This document shows positions 34,984-44,083 of a stretch of DNA of 64,000 bases, piece after piece. This DNA comes from Fibrobacter sp. (GTDB taxonomy: Bacteria > Fibrobacterota > Fibrobacteria > Fibrobacterales > Fibrobacteraceae). The translations under genes were made by a program, and so were the position numbers. Position 1 is the first letter of the stretch, and every line of letters starts with the position of its first letter. The notes below the pieces were generated by a model. That model ran no database searches and had not been told where the DNA came from. It saw nothing but the letters and a program-made list of their open reading frames with translations. The stretch is taken from contig JAKSID010000003.1 in assembly GCA_024399035.1 (NCBI GenBank), positions 1-64,000 on the forward strand, read 5' to 3'.

Positions 34984-36420
34984 ATGAATAAGCTTGAAGC
35001 CGACAGTAAATATCTGAAAAAAAGTGTAGTGGTAAATATCATTGGGACCATCCTAAAAGTCTGTGGTCCCATGTTGACCATCTTGCTTGCACGAATTTTT
35101 GGACCTGCTGAGTTTGGTGTGTTTGTTTCAACCCAGACTCTGCTGTTGACTATCTCCCGTTCTGCCACCTTGGGTTTAGATAAGGGCCTGTATTGGTACC
35201 TGCCACAGAACAAGTTGCAAGGCCGACCCGCCTATGAAGGCATTATGGGGTCCTTCTGGATTTCCATCGCTGTAGCGCTTCTTTGCACCTTGGTAATCTT
35301 CGTCGGATCCTTTACTCCCTTGATATCCAAGGAGTTACCATGGTATGCCTTGTCCTTGGTTTTCTACGCTGCCTGCTATGTTTTGAGTAATACGTCCGAA
35401 AGTAATCGTAAGCCTCAGAACGCAATCTTCATTAACTCTTTCCTGGTGGCAGTCCTTGCTCCGGCATCTTCCATTGCCATGCACTTTATGGGAATCCCCC
35501 ATGCATTGCCTTTGGGCCTTTTGGTTGGCCAACTGGGTGGCTTTGCTGTGCACTTTACATTGGTTCGCCGTCAGTTCCCCGAGATGCCTTTGAACCCTAT
35601 CTTTAGGGTTTCCAAGGAATTGTTGATTTACTCTTTGCCGCTTGGTTTTAACGAGTTTGTTTCCTCTTTCTTGATTCGTTCTGGTCTCTGGATGGTCATG
35701 ATGTTTCTTGGCCCCGAAATGGCTGGCGCTTACGGAATCATGGTGACGGTTTCCAATGCATTGCAGACCATTCGCGTTGGGTTCACTCCCATTCTAACCC
35801 CCGTCATTGCTGGGATGGAACGCGAACGCCTTAAAACAGACTTGAAACCAGTTTATTCCTATTGCGTTTCCATGGTCACCTACATTCAGTTGATTATTGG
35901 CTTCTTTATCATCCTGTTCCCCGGTGAAATTCTTAGCATCGCTGGTAAGGATTTTATTGTTCAGCCTGAGACCTTGGGAATCCTTTTGCTGGTGCATTTG
36001 TTGGCCGGTTTCTGGGGTATGGCTATTGTGATTATGAACGGTATCGGTAAGAGCCTGTATACACTGAAAATGAATATTTTCTCCTTGGCCGTGGCTCTTA
36101 TCTCGGGTTATTTCCTGGTACCGTCCCTGGGCCTTGTTGGTGCCGCTCTTTCCATGCTTTTGTACAACGTAATAGCTATGATTTGGAACAACGCCTACTT
36201 GGCAAAAATGGGCCTATGGCCCTATTCCTCCAAGCTTATATCCCAGATTGTCTGGATGCTGATTTTAATTGGCTTCTACGTGGTTCTGAATGTTGGAATG
36301 TTGAGCCTCACATTGCCTCAAAAAATAGGTTCTTACGTAATTGTTCTTGCAGCCCTGGGAATCCAGTTTCTTCTGCAGAAAAAGCGCTTGGAACAGGATA
36401 AGAATTCCGTAAAACGATAG
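34984..36420 (+). CDS. Polysaccharide flippase (Wzx/MATE-like, oligosaccharide transporter)
   Basis: 478 residues from the ATG at 34984 (the longer open frame is antisense to ubiD and is ignored). Twelve or so membrane segments with the PST/MOP flippase pattern: SVVVNIIGTILKVCGPMLTILLARIFGPAEFGVF at the N-terminus and VGPxxxG-like helices. It would move lipid-linked glycan units across the inner membrane. It is first of a tight plus-strand cluster with a cytidylyltransferase, LicD and glycosyltransferases, and diverges from the SRPBCC gene. Confidence 0.85.
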   Translation: MNKLEADSKYLKKSVVVNIIGTILKVCGPMLTILLARIFGPAEFGVFVSTQTLLLTISRSATLGLDKGLYWYLPQNKLQGRPAYEGIMGSFWISIAVALLCTLVIFVGSFTPLISKELPWYALSLVFYAACYVLSNTSESNRKPQNAIFINSFLVAVLAPASSIAMHFMGIPHALPLGLLVGQLGGFAVHFTLVRRQFPEMPLNPIFRVSKELLIYSLPLGFNEFVSSFLIRSGLWMVMMFLGPEMAGAYGIMVTVSNALQTIRVGFTPILTPVIAGMERERLKTDLKPVYSYCVSMVTYIQLIIGFFIILFPGEILSIAGKDFIVQPETLGILLLVHLLAGFWGMAIVIMNGIGKSLYTLKMNIFSLAVALISGYFLVPSLGLVGAALSMLLYNVIAMIWNNAYLAKMGLWPYSSKLISQIVWMLILIGFYVVLNVGMLSLTLPQKIGSYVIVLAALGIQFLLQKKRLEQDKNSVKR

Positions 36421-36464
36421 TCTTTGTAAACGGCCTTTGCTATCTTTTTTGGTAGAGGTTTTTT

Positions 36465-36866
36465 ATGAAAAAGATCCTGACTGTAGGCGTTTTTGATTTG
36501 CTGCATTTTGGCCATATTGAACTGTTCCGTAAGGCAAAGGCCTTAGGTGATTTTTTGACTGTCGCCGTGCAAGACGACGAGAATGTGGTCAAGTTCAAAC
36601 CAGGAACAAAGCTTACCTATAACACCGACCAGCGTTGCTATATGGTTGCTTCCATTCGCCACGTAGACGACGTGGTTGTTTATTCCAGTGCAGAGAACGC
36701 AGTCAAGGAAAATGATTTTGACGTGTTCGCCAAGGGCCCTGACCAGAATAACGAAAGTTTCCAGGCTGCCATCAAGTGGTGCGAAGAAAACGGAAAGGAA
36801 GTTGTGATTCTTCCTCGAACCGAAGGTATTTCGACCTCCCTTATCAAACAAATCTTGAAGGGCTAA
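36465..36866 (+). CDS. Cytidylyltransferase-family protein (glycerol-3-phosphate cytidylyltransferase-like)
   Basis: 133 residues, the usual size of TagD-like enzymes. VGVFDLLHFGHIELFRKAK carries the HxGH nucleotide-binding motif; KGPDQN and ISTSLIKQIL are the other family signatures. Such enzymes activate an alcohol phosphate with CTP (or ATP). The neighbouring LicD gene, 2 nt downstream, suggests that the CDP-linked product feeds a phospho-substituent onto a surface glycan. The substrate (glycerol-, choline- or ethanolamine-phosphate, or another) cannot be told. Confidence 0.85.
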   Translation: MKKILTVGVFDLLHFGHIELFRKAKALGDFLTVAVQDDENVVKFKPGTKLTYNTDQRCYMVASIRHVDDVVVYSSAENAVKENDFDVFAKGPDQNNESFQAAIKWCEENGKEVVILPRTEGISTSLIKQILKG

Positions 36867-36868
36867 AG

Positions 36869-37675
36869 ATGAAGAATATTACTGTTGAGGAAGTCCGTGA
36901 AATCCAGATGAACATTCTGGACGAGATTATCCGCATTTGTAAAGAGAATAATTTGAAGTATTATCTCGCTTACGGTTCCTTGATCGGGGCCGTTCGCCAT
37001 AAGGGATATATTCCTTGGGACGATGACATGGATATTTTCATGGTCCGTGAAGACTATGATAAGCTGTTCGCAATTCTCAAGGATGAATCGTCCAATAAGG
37101 CAGAATGGGCTTCCGTTATTGACGATACGGATCCTGATTACTTCTATCCGTTCTCCAAGGTGGTGGACAATAGAACAGAAATCAAGATGGACCGTCACAA
37201 GGGCTCCCATGGTATTTGGGTGGATGTGTTCCCGGTAGATGGTCTTCCCAAGTCTGACTTTGGTGCAAAGGCCTTTGTCATGTTCTGTAGTTTCCTCCGC
37301 GTGGTCGGTTTGGCTATGGATACGGATTTCTCTTCTAAGACACTTAGCGCTTGGACATTGCTCTATAAGAGATTCTTCTATGCTCTTTCTACTTTGATCG
37401 GCAAGAAGAGAGTATGTCGTTTTGTGGAATGGGTTTTCCATCGTTATCCTGTAACGAATTCTGACAAGGTCGCCATTCTTTTCTCTGGTCATAAACTGGA
37501 TGCCATCTTCAAGAAGGATGTGCTGCTGACTCAGGGCGTATATCAGTTTGAAAATCGCGAGTATACCGGTTGTGCCAATTATGACCAGTACTTGACCCAA
37601 CTCTATGGCGACTACATGAAGCTGCCGCCCGAAGAAAAACGTATTACCCATAACTTTGAAGCGTGGTGGAAGTAG
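36869..37675 (+). CDS. LicD family phosphotransferase
   Basis: 268 residues from the ATG at 36869. The diagnostic LicD pattern is present: LKYYLAYGSLIGAVRHKGYIPWDDDMDIFM. LicD proteins (and eukaryotic fukutin-related relatives) transfer a phospho-alcohol, classically phosphocholine, from a CDP donor to sugars. The adjacent cytidylyltransferase-like gene fits a donor-making step. It would decorate the glycan built by the neighbouring glycosyltransferases. Confident on family, not on substrate. Confidence 0.9.
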   Translation: MKNITVEEVREIQMNILDEIIRICKENNLKYYLAYGSLIGAVRHKGYIPWDDDMDIFMVREDYDKLFAILKDESSNKAEWASVIDDTDPDYFYPFSKVVDNRTEIKMDRHKGSHGIWVDVFPVDGLPKSDFGAKAFVMFCSFLRVVGLAMDTDFSSKTLSAWTLLYKRFFYALSTLIGKKRVCRFVEWVFHRYPVTNSDKVAILFSGHKLDAIFKKDVLLTQGVYQFENREYTGCANYDQYLTQLYGDYMKLPPEEKRITHNFEAWWK

Positions 37676-37683
37676 GTGCGTTT

Positions 37684-38694
37684 ATGACCAAGTATTTATT
37701 TGTTCTTACAAGTTCTCCCAAGGATTTTTTCTGCGAACAGACTTTGGTGGCGATTGCTTCCTTGCGTGTTCACAATCCGGGTGCGTTCGTAACAGTATTG
37801 ACCGATGACAGAACCGCAGCGACTCTTATCGAAGGCAATCGTGCTGCCCTGAAGGATGCCGTTGACGAACTGAAGGTGCTTGAACTGGACGAAAAGCTTT
37901 CTCCCATGCTCCGTTCCCGTTATCTCAAGACTGTGATGCGAAATGTCATCGATGGCGACTTTCTGTACATGGATTCCGATATTGCCATTGTGGGCGACCT
38001 TAGCATTCCTAAGGAATGGAATGGCATCTATGCTGTGCTGGATTTCCACACCAATCTTTCTAAGGCTATTAACCGCAAAAAGATTTTGAACAACGCCAAA
38101 ATGCTGGGCTTCTCTCCCATCTTGAACGACGAAATTTTCAATGGTGGCGTGATGTTCGCCAGCGACACTCCCGAGGTCCGCGCTTTCTTTGAGAAGTGGC
38201 ATGAACTGTGGCTCTATTGCGTTTCCAAGAATTTCCCTTACGATATGGCATCCTTGGCCGAAGCCAACTTCAAGTTCAATTACATCACCCAGAAAATGCC
38301 TGGTGAATGGAACTGCCAGATGGCCTATGCTAGGGAATTTATTCCCAATGGCAAGGTGTTCCACTTCTTCGGTTCCCGTATTATCAATACCTGCGGCCGC
38401 GAAGTGCCCGAAAGCATGAATGTGTTCTTACCCAAGATTCTGCGCAAGGACTTCTACACCGACCTTAAGAACATTCCGGTGAAGGTCAATGCCGACAAGA
38501 GCATTACCATCAACGAATACTATGACGATGTGATTGCCCACGCTAAGGAAGCCTTCCTGTATCAGACAGAACATGCGGGTAAGTTTGGCGCCGACATTAT
38601 TCGTTCTTATGCCTTTGCTAAGTCCTTGGGTTTCGTTTACAAGAAACTTCCCTTTGTGTTGCCTTTGCTGTCCTTGATTGGTAAGATCCTATGA
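37684..38694 (+). CDS. Glycosyltransferase (GT-A, DxD type)
   Basis: 336 residues from ATG at 37684. MTKYLFVLTSSPKDFFCEQTLVAIASLRVHNPGAFVTVLTD opens a GT-A fold, and the metal-binding DxD is in GDFLYMDSDIAIVGDL, as in GT8- or GT77-type enzymes. A later FNGGVMF motif also fits. It follows licD by 8 nt and overlaps the next glycosyltransferase gene (ATGA). Acceptor and sugar are unknown. Confidence 0.85.
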   Translation: MTKYLFVLTSSPKDFFCEQTLVAIASLRVHNPGAFVTVLTDDRTAATLIEGNRAALKDAVDELKVLELDEKLSPMLRSRYLKTVMRNVIDGDFLYMDSDIAIVGDLSIPKEWNGIYAVLDFHTNLSKAINRKKILNNAKMLGFSPILNDEIFNGGVMFASDTPEVRAFFEKWHELWLYCVSKNFPYDMASLAEANFKFNYITQKMPGEWNCQMAYAREFIPNGKVFHFFGSRIINTCGREVPESMNVFLPKILRKDFYTDLKNIPVKVNADKSITINEYYDDVIAHAKEAFLYQTEHAGKFGADIIRSYAFAKSLGFVYKKLPFVLPLLSLIGKIL

Positions 38695-39848
38695 TGCTTT
38701 TTAACCTGGTGGCTGTTCAGCCCATTCATAGCGCAAAGTTCCATGGGGGAGGCTCCTATGGCGAGGTTATCTTTTGGGCTATGGTGGAACGCAAGGTTAA
38801 GTTCAGTTGCGTCTATGACAGCCGAAAGTTCCTGCATCCCAAGATTCTAGAAGCTTGCAAGGAAAACGGAATAGCTCTTTACGATATTAGCGAAAAGTCG
38901 CCCCAGCAGATTATTGACGAGAACAATATTGACTCGTTCTATACGCCGCTTTATTCCCTGGAAAAAAAGTGGCAGATTAATGTAAAGCGTTTTGTGTTTA
39001 CTTGGCATGGCGTTCGAGCTCTTGAAATGCCTTACGACAGCGTTGGTATTTCCTTTGCGAAAAAGTTTGGTCAGAAGGTAGAAGCAATTTTCCGTTATCG
39101 CGAATGCTGGAAAAAATATTTCTATAAGCCTAAGTACGAAGACCTGGCTAACCGAATTGCAGATGGTCTTGCAGAAACAATTACTGTAAGTGAACACAGC
39201 CGAGCCTCTATCAAGTCCTTCTTTCCGAAATTGATGGACAAAAAGATTGAAGTGTTCTACAGCCCTATGGCAGAAGTTGAACCTGCGGGTGAACTTCCTG
39301 TTGACGTAGAACCGCAGAAGTACTTCTTGCTTACTAGCGGCGCTCGCTGGGAAAAGAATAATCTCCGCGCAGTCATGGCTTTTGATGAACTGGTTTCCCA
39401 GTACAAGTCCAATGGCCAGCCCTTTGATTATAAGATGGTTGTTACTGGTGTCACCAATCCCAAGGTTTACTTGAGCAAAATTCGTAACAAGGACAGTTTT
39501 GTTCTGTTGAACTATGTGGAAACGGAAGAACTGGAATTGTTGCACCAAAAGGCTTATGCTTTTATCTTCCCGTCATTGAACGAGGGCTTTGGCTATCCTC
39601 CTATGCAGTCCATGCGCTATGGGGTGCCTGTTGCCGCCAGCGGCTCCACGTCTATTCCCGAAGTCTGCGAGAATGCGGCTATGTATTTTGATCCGTATTC
39701 AGTCAGCGAAATGAAGAATCGAATGATCCAACTTCTGGATCCGTCTATCTATAAGATTTATGCGGATCGCACTAGGCCTCGATACGAAGAAGTTAGCCGT
39801 CGTCAGAAAGATGACCTTGTCAAAACGATTGATTTTATTGTAGGTTGA
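38691..39848 (+). CDS. Glycosyltransferase family 4 protein
   Basis: 385 residues. GT-B fold with a C-terminal nucleotide-sugar binding half: ETITVSEHSRASIKSFFP, LTSGARWEKNNLRAVMAF, VTGVTNPKVYL, and AYAFIFPSLNEGFGYPPMQSMRYGVPVAASGSTSIPEVCENAAMYFDP, the classic GT4 C-terminal motif (EGFGYPPxEAM-type). It starts inside the stop of the previous gene (4-nt overlap) and precedes the RND gene by 4 nt, so it is part of the same operon. Confidence 0.92.
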   Translation: MMLFNLVAVQPIHSAKFHGGGSYGEVIFWAMVERKVKFSCVYDSRKFLHPKILEACKENGIALYDISEKSPQQIIDENNIDSFYTPLYSLEKKWQINVKRFVFTWHGVRALEMPYDSVGISFAKKFGQKVEAIFRYRECWKKYFYKPKYEDLANRIADGLAETITVSEHSRASIKSFFPKLMDKKIEVFYSPMAEVEPAGELPVDVEPQKYFLLTSGARWEKNNLRAVMAFDELVSQYKSNGQPFDYKMVVTGVTNPKVYLSKIRNKDSFVLLNYVETEELELLHQKAYAFIFPSLNEGFGYPPMQSMRYGVPVAASGSTSIPEVCENAAMYFDPYSVSEMKNRMIQLLDPSIYKIYADRTRPRYEEVSRRQKDDLVKTIDFIVG

Positions 39849-39852
39849 AATC

Positions 39853-42441
39853 ATGTCTAAACAATCTCTCCAAGAAAGATTTTCCAAGTGGTATATTCCT
39901 CTGATTTGTAGGAACAAGTATAAGGCTCTGGCCTTCTACCTGATTCTTGCTGCTCTTTGTGCTTTCCCTATTTTTGTGAAGCCCGGTCTGAAACTGGATG
40001 CGGATCTTTCCCATTTGCTTCCCGAGAATACACCTAGCGTCATTGCTCTTCAGGAGTCTTACACTCGCTTTGGTAGCGCAGACCGCTTTACCATCGCAAT
40101 CCAGAGTGAATCTGCTGAAGTGGTTGCCGAAATGCAGGACTCTATCAGTGCCTACATTCGCAATAACTGGCAGGGCGAATTTGTCACAATCCAGATTGAT
40201 GACAACAATCAGTTCTTTAAGGACAATGCGTTGTTGTATCTTCCGGTAACCCATCTGGAACGAATCCGCGATAACCTTGAAGACCTTCAGTTGGAAATTG
40301 GTCGAAAGAATGGTCCCTTGGTTGTGGACCTTCTGGGTGATGGCGCTGCCGAAGTAGAAGAAAAAAAGGAACGTATTTGGTTCGATGCCAACCTTCCTCA
40401 GGAATTGGGCTTGCCCGACGAAGCCATCGGTGCTTTCGCCTCTTTCCTTAAGAAGTCCAAGGATACAACGAAAGCAGAAAAGGCTACCGATGAATGGCAT
40501 CCCAAGGATCCTGTTCCTGCACACTTAAGAACTCGTTTGATGGGTTGTCCCAAGCCTGATAGCACTGGCAAGATTCTTTTCAACGGTGTTGTGAATGCTA
40601 AGCTGATCAAGCCTTCTACCGACTACGAATTCGTAACTCGCATTCTTGCTCGTACTGATACCTTGCTTACTCATTTCAACGGAAAGAAGTTTGATGTTCC
40701 TACCCGCTTTACCGTGGAAGGCACTTACGAAGGCTTGAAGGAAGTGGACGAAGTTGCTAATGACAGTATCTTCTCCTTTGGCATTAGCTTGATTCTGATT
40801 TTCTTCTTGACAACTTTCTTCTTCCGCAGTTTCAAGGGCCCCATTCTGGTGACCTGCTCTGTACTTTACGCTTGCGTGCCTACATTTGCTTTCACCGCAA
40901 TCTTCTACGGTAAGTTGAGTCCTTTCACCGTGTTTGTGGCGTCTATTATTTTGGGTATTGGTATTGACTACTCCATCCATATTCTGGGTACCGCACAGAA
41001 GATGCTCCATAAGTTTGCAACTTTGGAAGAAGTTCTGGAAGAAGCCCAGAAGAAAATGCTGAAGCCTTTTATTCTGGCTAGCTTTACCACTATCGCCGCT
41101 TTCTTGACTTTGCTTGCAGCTCACTTCAAGGGCTTCTACGAATTTGGTGTGGTTGCTTCTGTGGGTGTGCAGTTCAGTATGATGACTTCCGTGTTGTTCC
41201 TGCCGGTGCTTATCAAGTGCATGGGTGGTATTCCTGCTGCGCCTCAGAATAGTCTTTTGCCCAAGTCTTGGAGCGAAGCTCAAATTGCCAAGTTCTTCAA
41301 GGGTGCTGCCGTTGTTGGTTTGATCTTTGGCCTTGGAGCTCTTTACTATGCGCCGAATGTGGACTTTGAACACAACCTGAAGAATCTGCGCCGAGTTTCT
41401 ACGGTGGAAACCACCAAGAAGAACAAGATTTCTACCAAGGTTACCAGAAACAGCTATAAGGCTGTGACTTCGACTCCGGCGGCAGTGATGGGTTCCAAGC
41501 AGGAACAGCTGGATAAATTGCACGATACTTTGATGTATCGCCTTAACGTGGACAAAGATACGGTACTGGGCAGCTTCCTTACCTTGAGAAGCTTTGTTCC
41601 GCCTGAGGATTCCCAGAAGATTCGCTTGGAAGTTATCGAAGAAATTCGTGACCTGGTGGAAGCACGCGTCTTTGATCGCGCCGAAGGTGAAGATTCTACA
41701 AACATTGCAAATCTCCGCCAGATGGCCGCTGTGGAAAATACTTTCTCTGCCGAAGACATTCCTAGCTGGACTTTGGACATTCTTCGCGAAAAGGATGGCT
41801 CCTATGGTAAGATCGGCTTTATCTACGGTAACTTCCCCAGCTGGGATGCCAACGCCTTGCATGATTTCCAGGAACGTTATGGTCATTGGAACTTCGATGG
41901 CGAAAATCTTCGCACCTTCTCCTCTCAATTCATTCTTTCTGATGTGATTGAATCTGTGAAGCAGGACAGCTTTAGATTGGCCCTCGCCATTATTCTCGTA
42001 ATCTTTGCAACCTTGGCCATTTCTTTCCGCAAGCCCAAGCTTTTTGTTAGCGGTTGCATTGCCTTTGGTATGGGCACCTTGCTCACTCTTGGTTTGCTGG
42101 GATTCCTGACTCATTTCTTTGAGTACGGTAAAATCAGTATCTACAACGTGATTGTGATTCCGATGACGCTGGGCATAGGCATTGACGCAACAATCCACTT
42201 CATTACTTCCTGGTCCTCCAGCAAGGATATGACTTTGCGTCAGTTGATGGATACAACTGGACGTAACGTGATTGCAAGCTCCTTGACTACGGTGGCGGGC
42301 TTCGTAGGATTCCTCTTTACGAGCCATCGCGGCTTGAAGGGTATTGGTGACTTGGCTTGCATCGGTATTTCCGTATTCCTTGTGGCTAGCGTTATTTTCT
42401 CCATGTTCCTTTGCAGCACTTGGTTGAAAAAGAACAAGTAA
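39853..42441 (+). CDS. RND superfamily (MMPL-type) exporter
   Basis: 862 residues with two repeats, each a large periplasmic loop followed by a bundle of membrane segments. Both repeats carry the MMPL/SSD motif: ILGIGIDYSIHILG near residue 370 and LGIGIDATIHFITSW near residue 775. No outer-membrane or periplasmic partner is nearby, so this resembles the standalone lipid-type transporters (HpnN or patched-like). It ends the glycan operon and a terminator follows. The substrate may be a glycolipid, by context. Confidence 0.85.
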   Translation: MSKQSLQERFSKWYIPLICRNKYKALAFYLILAALCAFPIFVKPGLKLDADLSHLLPENTPSVIALQESYTRFGSADRFTIAIQSESAEVVAEMQDSISAYIRNNWQGEFVTIQIDDNNQFFKDNALLYLPVTHLERIRDNLEDLQLEIGRKNGPLVVDLLGDGAAEVEEKKERIWFDANLPQELGLPDEAIGAFASFLKKSKDTTKAEKATDEWHPKDPVPAHLRTRLMGCPKPDSTGKILFNGVVNAKLIKPSTDYEFVTRILARTDTLLTHFNGKKFDVPTRFTVEGTYEGLKEVDEVANDSIFSFGISLILIFFLTTFFFRSFKGPILVTCSVLYACVPTFAFTAIFYGKLSPFTVFVASIILGIGIDYSIHILGTAQKMLHKFATLEEVLEEAQKKMLKPFILASFTTIAAFLTLLAAHFKGFYEFGVVASVGVQFSMMTSVLFLPVLIKCMGGIPAAPQNSLLPKSWSEAQIAKFFKGAAVVGLIFGLGALYYAPNVDFEHNLKNLRRVSTVETTKKNKISTKVTRNSYKAVTSTPAAVMGSKQEQLDKLHDTLMYRLNVDKDTVLGSFLTLRSFVPPEDSQKIRLEVIEEIRDLVEARVFDRAEGEDSTNIANLRQMAAVENTFSAEDIPSWTLDILREKDGSYGKIGFIYGNFPSWDANALHDFQERYGHWNFDGENLRTFSSQFILSDVIESVKQDSFRLALAIILVIFATLAISFRKPKLFVSGCIAFGMGTLLTLGLLGFLTHFFEYGKISIYNVIVIPMTLGIGIDATIHFITSWSSSKDMTLRQLMDTTGRNVIASSLTTVAGFVGFLFTSHRGLKGIGDLACIGISVFLVASVIFSMFLCSTWLKKNK

Positions 42442-42466
42442 GAGTAGTCGCGAAAAACATTAAAAA

Positions 42467-42499
42467 AGGCTCCCCATCAAAATGATGAGGGAGCTTTTT
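42467..42499 (+). terminator. Terminator after the RND gene
   Basis: GCTCCC-c-ATCA - 3 nt - TGAT-ga-GGGAGC then TTTTT. Confidence 0.8.
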
Positions 42500-42501
42500 G
42501 T

Positions 42502-42550
42502 TATCCGGGCTTGGACCCAAGATTTTTTGTCATCCTGGGCTTGGACCCGG
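42502..42550. repeat. Pair of REP-like palindromic repeats
   Basis: Two near copies of the unit ATCCxGGGCTTGGACCC at about 42503-42517 and 42532-42548, the second extending to CCCGGAAT. Each can fold as a short hairpin. The inverted repeat at 22897-22931 has a related core. Confidence 0.6.
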
Positions 42551-42558
42551 AATCTCCA

Positions 42559-42876
42559 TTAGTATTCGAAATCTACGGCGCGACGTTCTACCACAACCTT
42601 CTTCACGAAGCCTACGATGGCCTGGTGATCCGGATGTCCCTGGTAGAAGTCCAGTGCTTCCTTGGTGCGGAAGGTGGTGTCCAAAGCGATATCATATTCG
42701 ATATCGCCGTTGCCCAGTTCAGACTTGTTGAAGTTCAAGCCGGATTCGATGCTCACGAGGCCAGGAATTTTGCCTTCCAGGGCATGGAATGCTGCTACCA
42801 GCTTTTCGCCATTTTCCTTAGCAGTTGCACCTTCGGCTTCTGCCTTCAATTTCCACCAAACGATATGTCTGATCAT
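42559..42876 (-). CDS. Dabb-family (stress-responsive A/B barrel) protein
   Basis: 105 residues, the normal size. MIRHIVWWKLK at the start, KIPGLVSIESGLNFNKSE and EALDFYQGHPDHQAIVGFVKKVVVERRAVDFEY are the typical Dabb beta-alpha-beta barrel pattern (ferredoxin-like, often a dimer). Function is poorly known. It lies 2 nt after a glycosyltransferase gene and is probably cotranscribed. Confidence 0.88.
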   Translation of the reverse strand: MIRHIVWWKLKAEAEGATAKENGEKLVAAFHALEGKIPGLVSIESGLNFNKSELGNGDIEYDIALDTTFRTKEALDFYQGHPDHQAIVGFVKKVVVERRAVDFEY

Positions 42877-42878
42877 GA

Positions 42879-44063
42879 TTATTTCCTTTTTTGTTGTGAA
42901 ATTTCTTTGTACAGATTCAGCTGACGCTTAAAGCAATCGTTCCAGCTGAACTTTTCCGCGTAATTGCGGGCGTTGACTTTCTTTTGAGATAAGTCGGAAT
43001 GATAAAGGTCGATAATGGCGTCGGCCAAGGCCTGAGGCGTACGAGTCTTGAGGACTGTACCGGCGCCTGATTCCAGAACGTGCTCTGCGGCAGCCCCAGT
43101 GCTGGCGCCAATCTGGGCGTTTCCGCAAGCCATGCTTTCAAGAATGGACAAGCCGAAGGTTTCCCAGCCGGAAAGGGCCAAGCCTAAATCCACGCTGGCG
43201 TAGTGCCTAGCCATTTCATCAATGGACTTGATGAAGCCTGCATATTGAATGCGGGGGTACTTCTTGACGGCTTCCTGAACCTGAGGCAGGTACGGGCCGG
43301 TACCTGCAAGAATCAGGGCTGGTTCACTTTTCAGTTTTTCTACAAGAATATCGTATGCGCCCAGCAGCAGTTCAATGCCTTTTTCTTCGCAGAAACGATG
43401 AGGGAAGAATATGGTCAAACGTTCCGGATCGCCATCCTTCAAACTCTTTACCAGTTCTTCGTCTCTTTTTTCAGGAGAGAACATGTGGATGTCGCATCCT
43501 AGCGGAATCCAGTGGGATTTGGGAAGTCCATTGGCGTCGCAACGGTCTAGGACTTCCTTGCAAGAAACCTGGACCCCGTCGTACTTTCGAAATTCCTGAC
43601 GGGCATACCAGAATGCCGCTTTTTTGCAGAAGCGACCAACAGCTGCTCCCAGCTTGTTTGCTACAGGACGTTCCACATAGGTAATGGGGAAGTCTGCATG
43701 CCAGAAACTGAACAAGGCTGCGTTAGGACAAATCTTCTTGGCTGCGCAACGTACTACAGAAGGAAGAATGTAAGGGGATCCGACTTCAATTACATCGGGC
43801 ATGTACTTGCGCAGTATGGGGCGAATCTGGGACTGCTTCCAAATAAAGCGGTATTCCCAGTTTCCGGGAAAGCGGAAAGCCTCCACATGCTCAATAATCA
43901 AGCCGTCGCTTTTTTTTTCGGTATAAGTCTTGGAGTCTGGCATTACGAATACAGAAAGCACTTCGCTCTGCTGTTCGTAAAACGCCATCTTCTGTAAATG
44001 GTAACGGCGAACACCGCCCCCAGAAGGGCTCCAGAAATTATTGAAATCAACAATGGTAAACAT
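42879..44063 (-). CDS. Glycosyltransferase family 4 protein (mannosyltransferase-like)
   Basis: 394 residues. N-terminal NFWSPSGGGVRRYHLQKMAF with the GT-B glycine-rich loop, and a C-terminal LILAGTGPYLPQV, SVDLGLALSGWETFGLSILESMACGNAQIGASTGAAAEHV, the E-x7-E GT4 motif. It is likely to take part in glycan assembly with the plus-strand cluster that faces it. It follows the primase-like gene by 20 nt and precedes the Dabb gene. Confidence 0.9.
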   Translation of the reverse strand: MFTIVDFNNFWSPSGGGVRRYHLQKMAFYEQQSEVLSVFVMPDSKTYTEKKSDGLIIEHVEAFRFPGNWEYRFIWKQSQIRPILRKYMPDVIEVGSPYILPSVVRCAAKKICPNAALFSFWHADFPITYVERPVANKLGAAVGRFCKKAAFWYARQEFRKYDGVQVSCKEVLDRCDANGLPKSHWIPLGCDIHMFSPEKRDEELVKSLKDGDPERLTIFFPHRFCEEKGIELLLGAYDILVEKLKSEPALILAGTGPYLPQVQEAVKKYPRIQYAGFIKSIDEMARHYASVDLGLALSGWETFGLSILESMACGNAQIGASTGAAAEHVLESGAGTVLKTRTPQALADAIIDLYHSDLSQKKVNARNYAEKFSWNDCFKRQLNLYKEISQQKRK

Positions 44064-44083
44064 TCTATGCTAACTAAAAGGCC

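Noticed and set aside
39835-42327. Two long minus-strand ORFs under the RND gene
   Set aside because: Shadow frames; they contain no signal peptide or domain.
42879-44063. A complete LPS or O-antigen cluster
   Set aside because: Only flippase and glycosyltransferase genes are present; no polymerase, ligase or nucleotide-sugar synthesis genes were seen, so the glycan type is left open.
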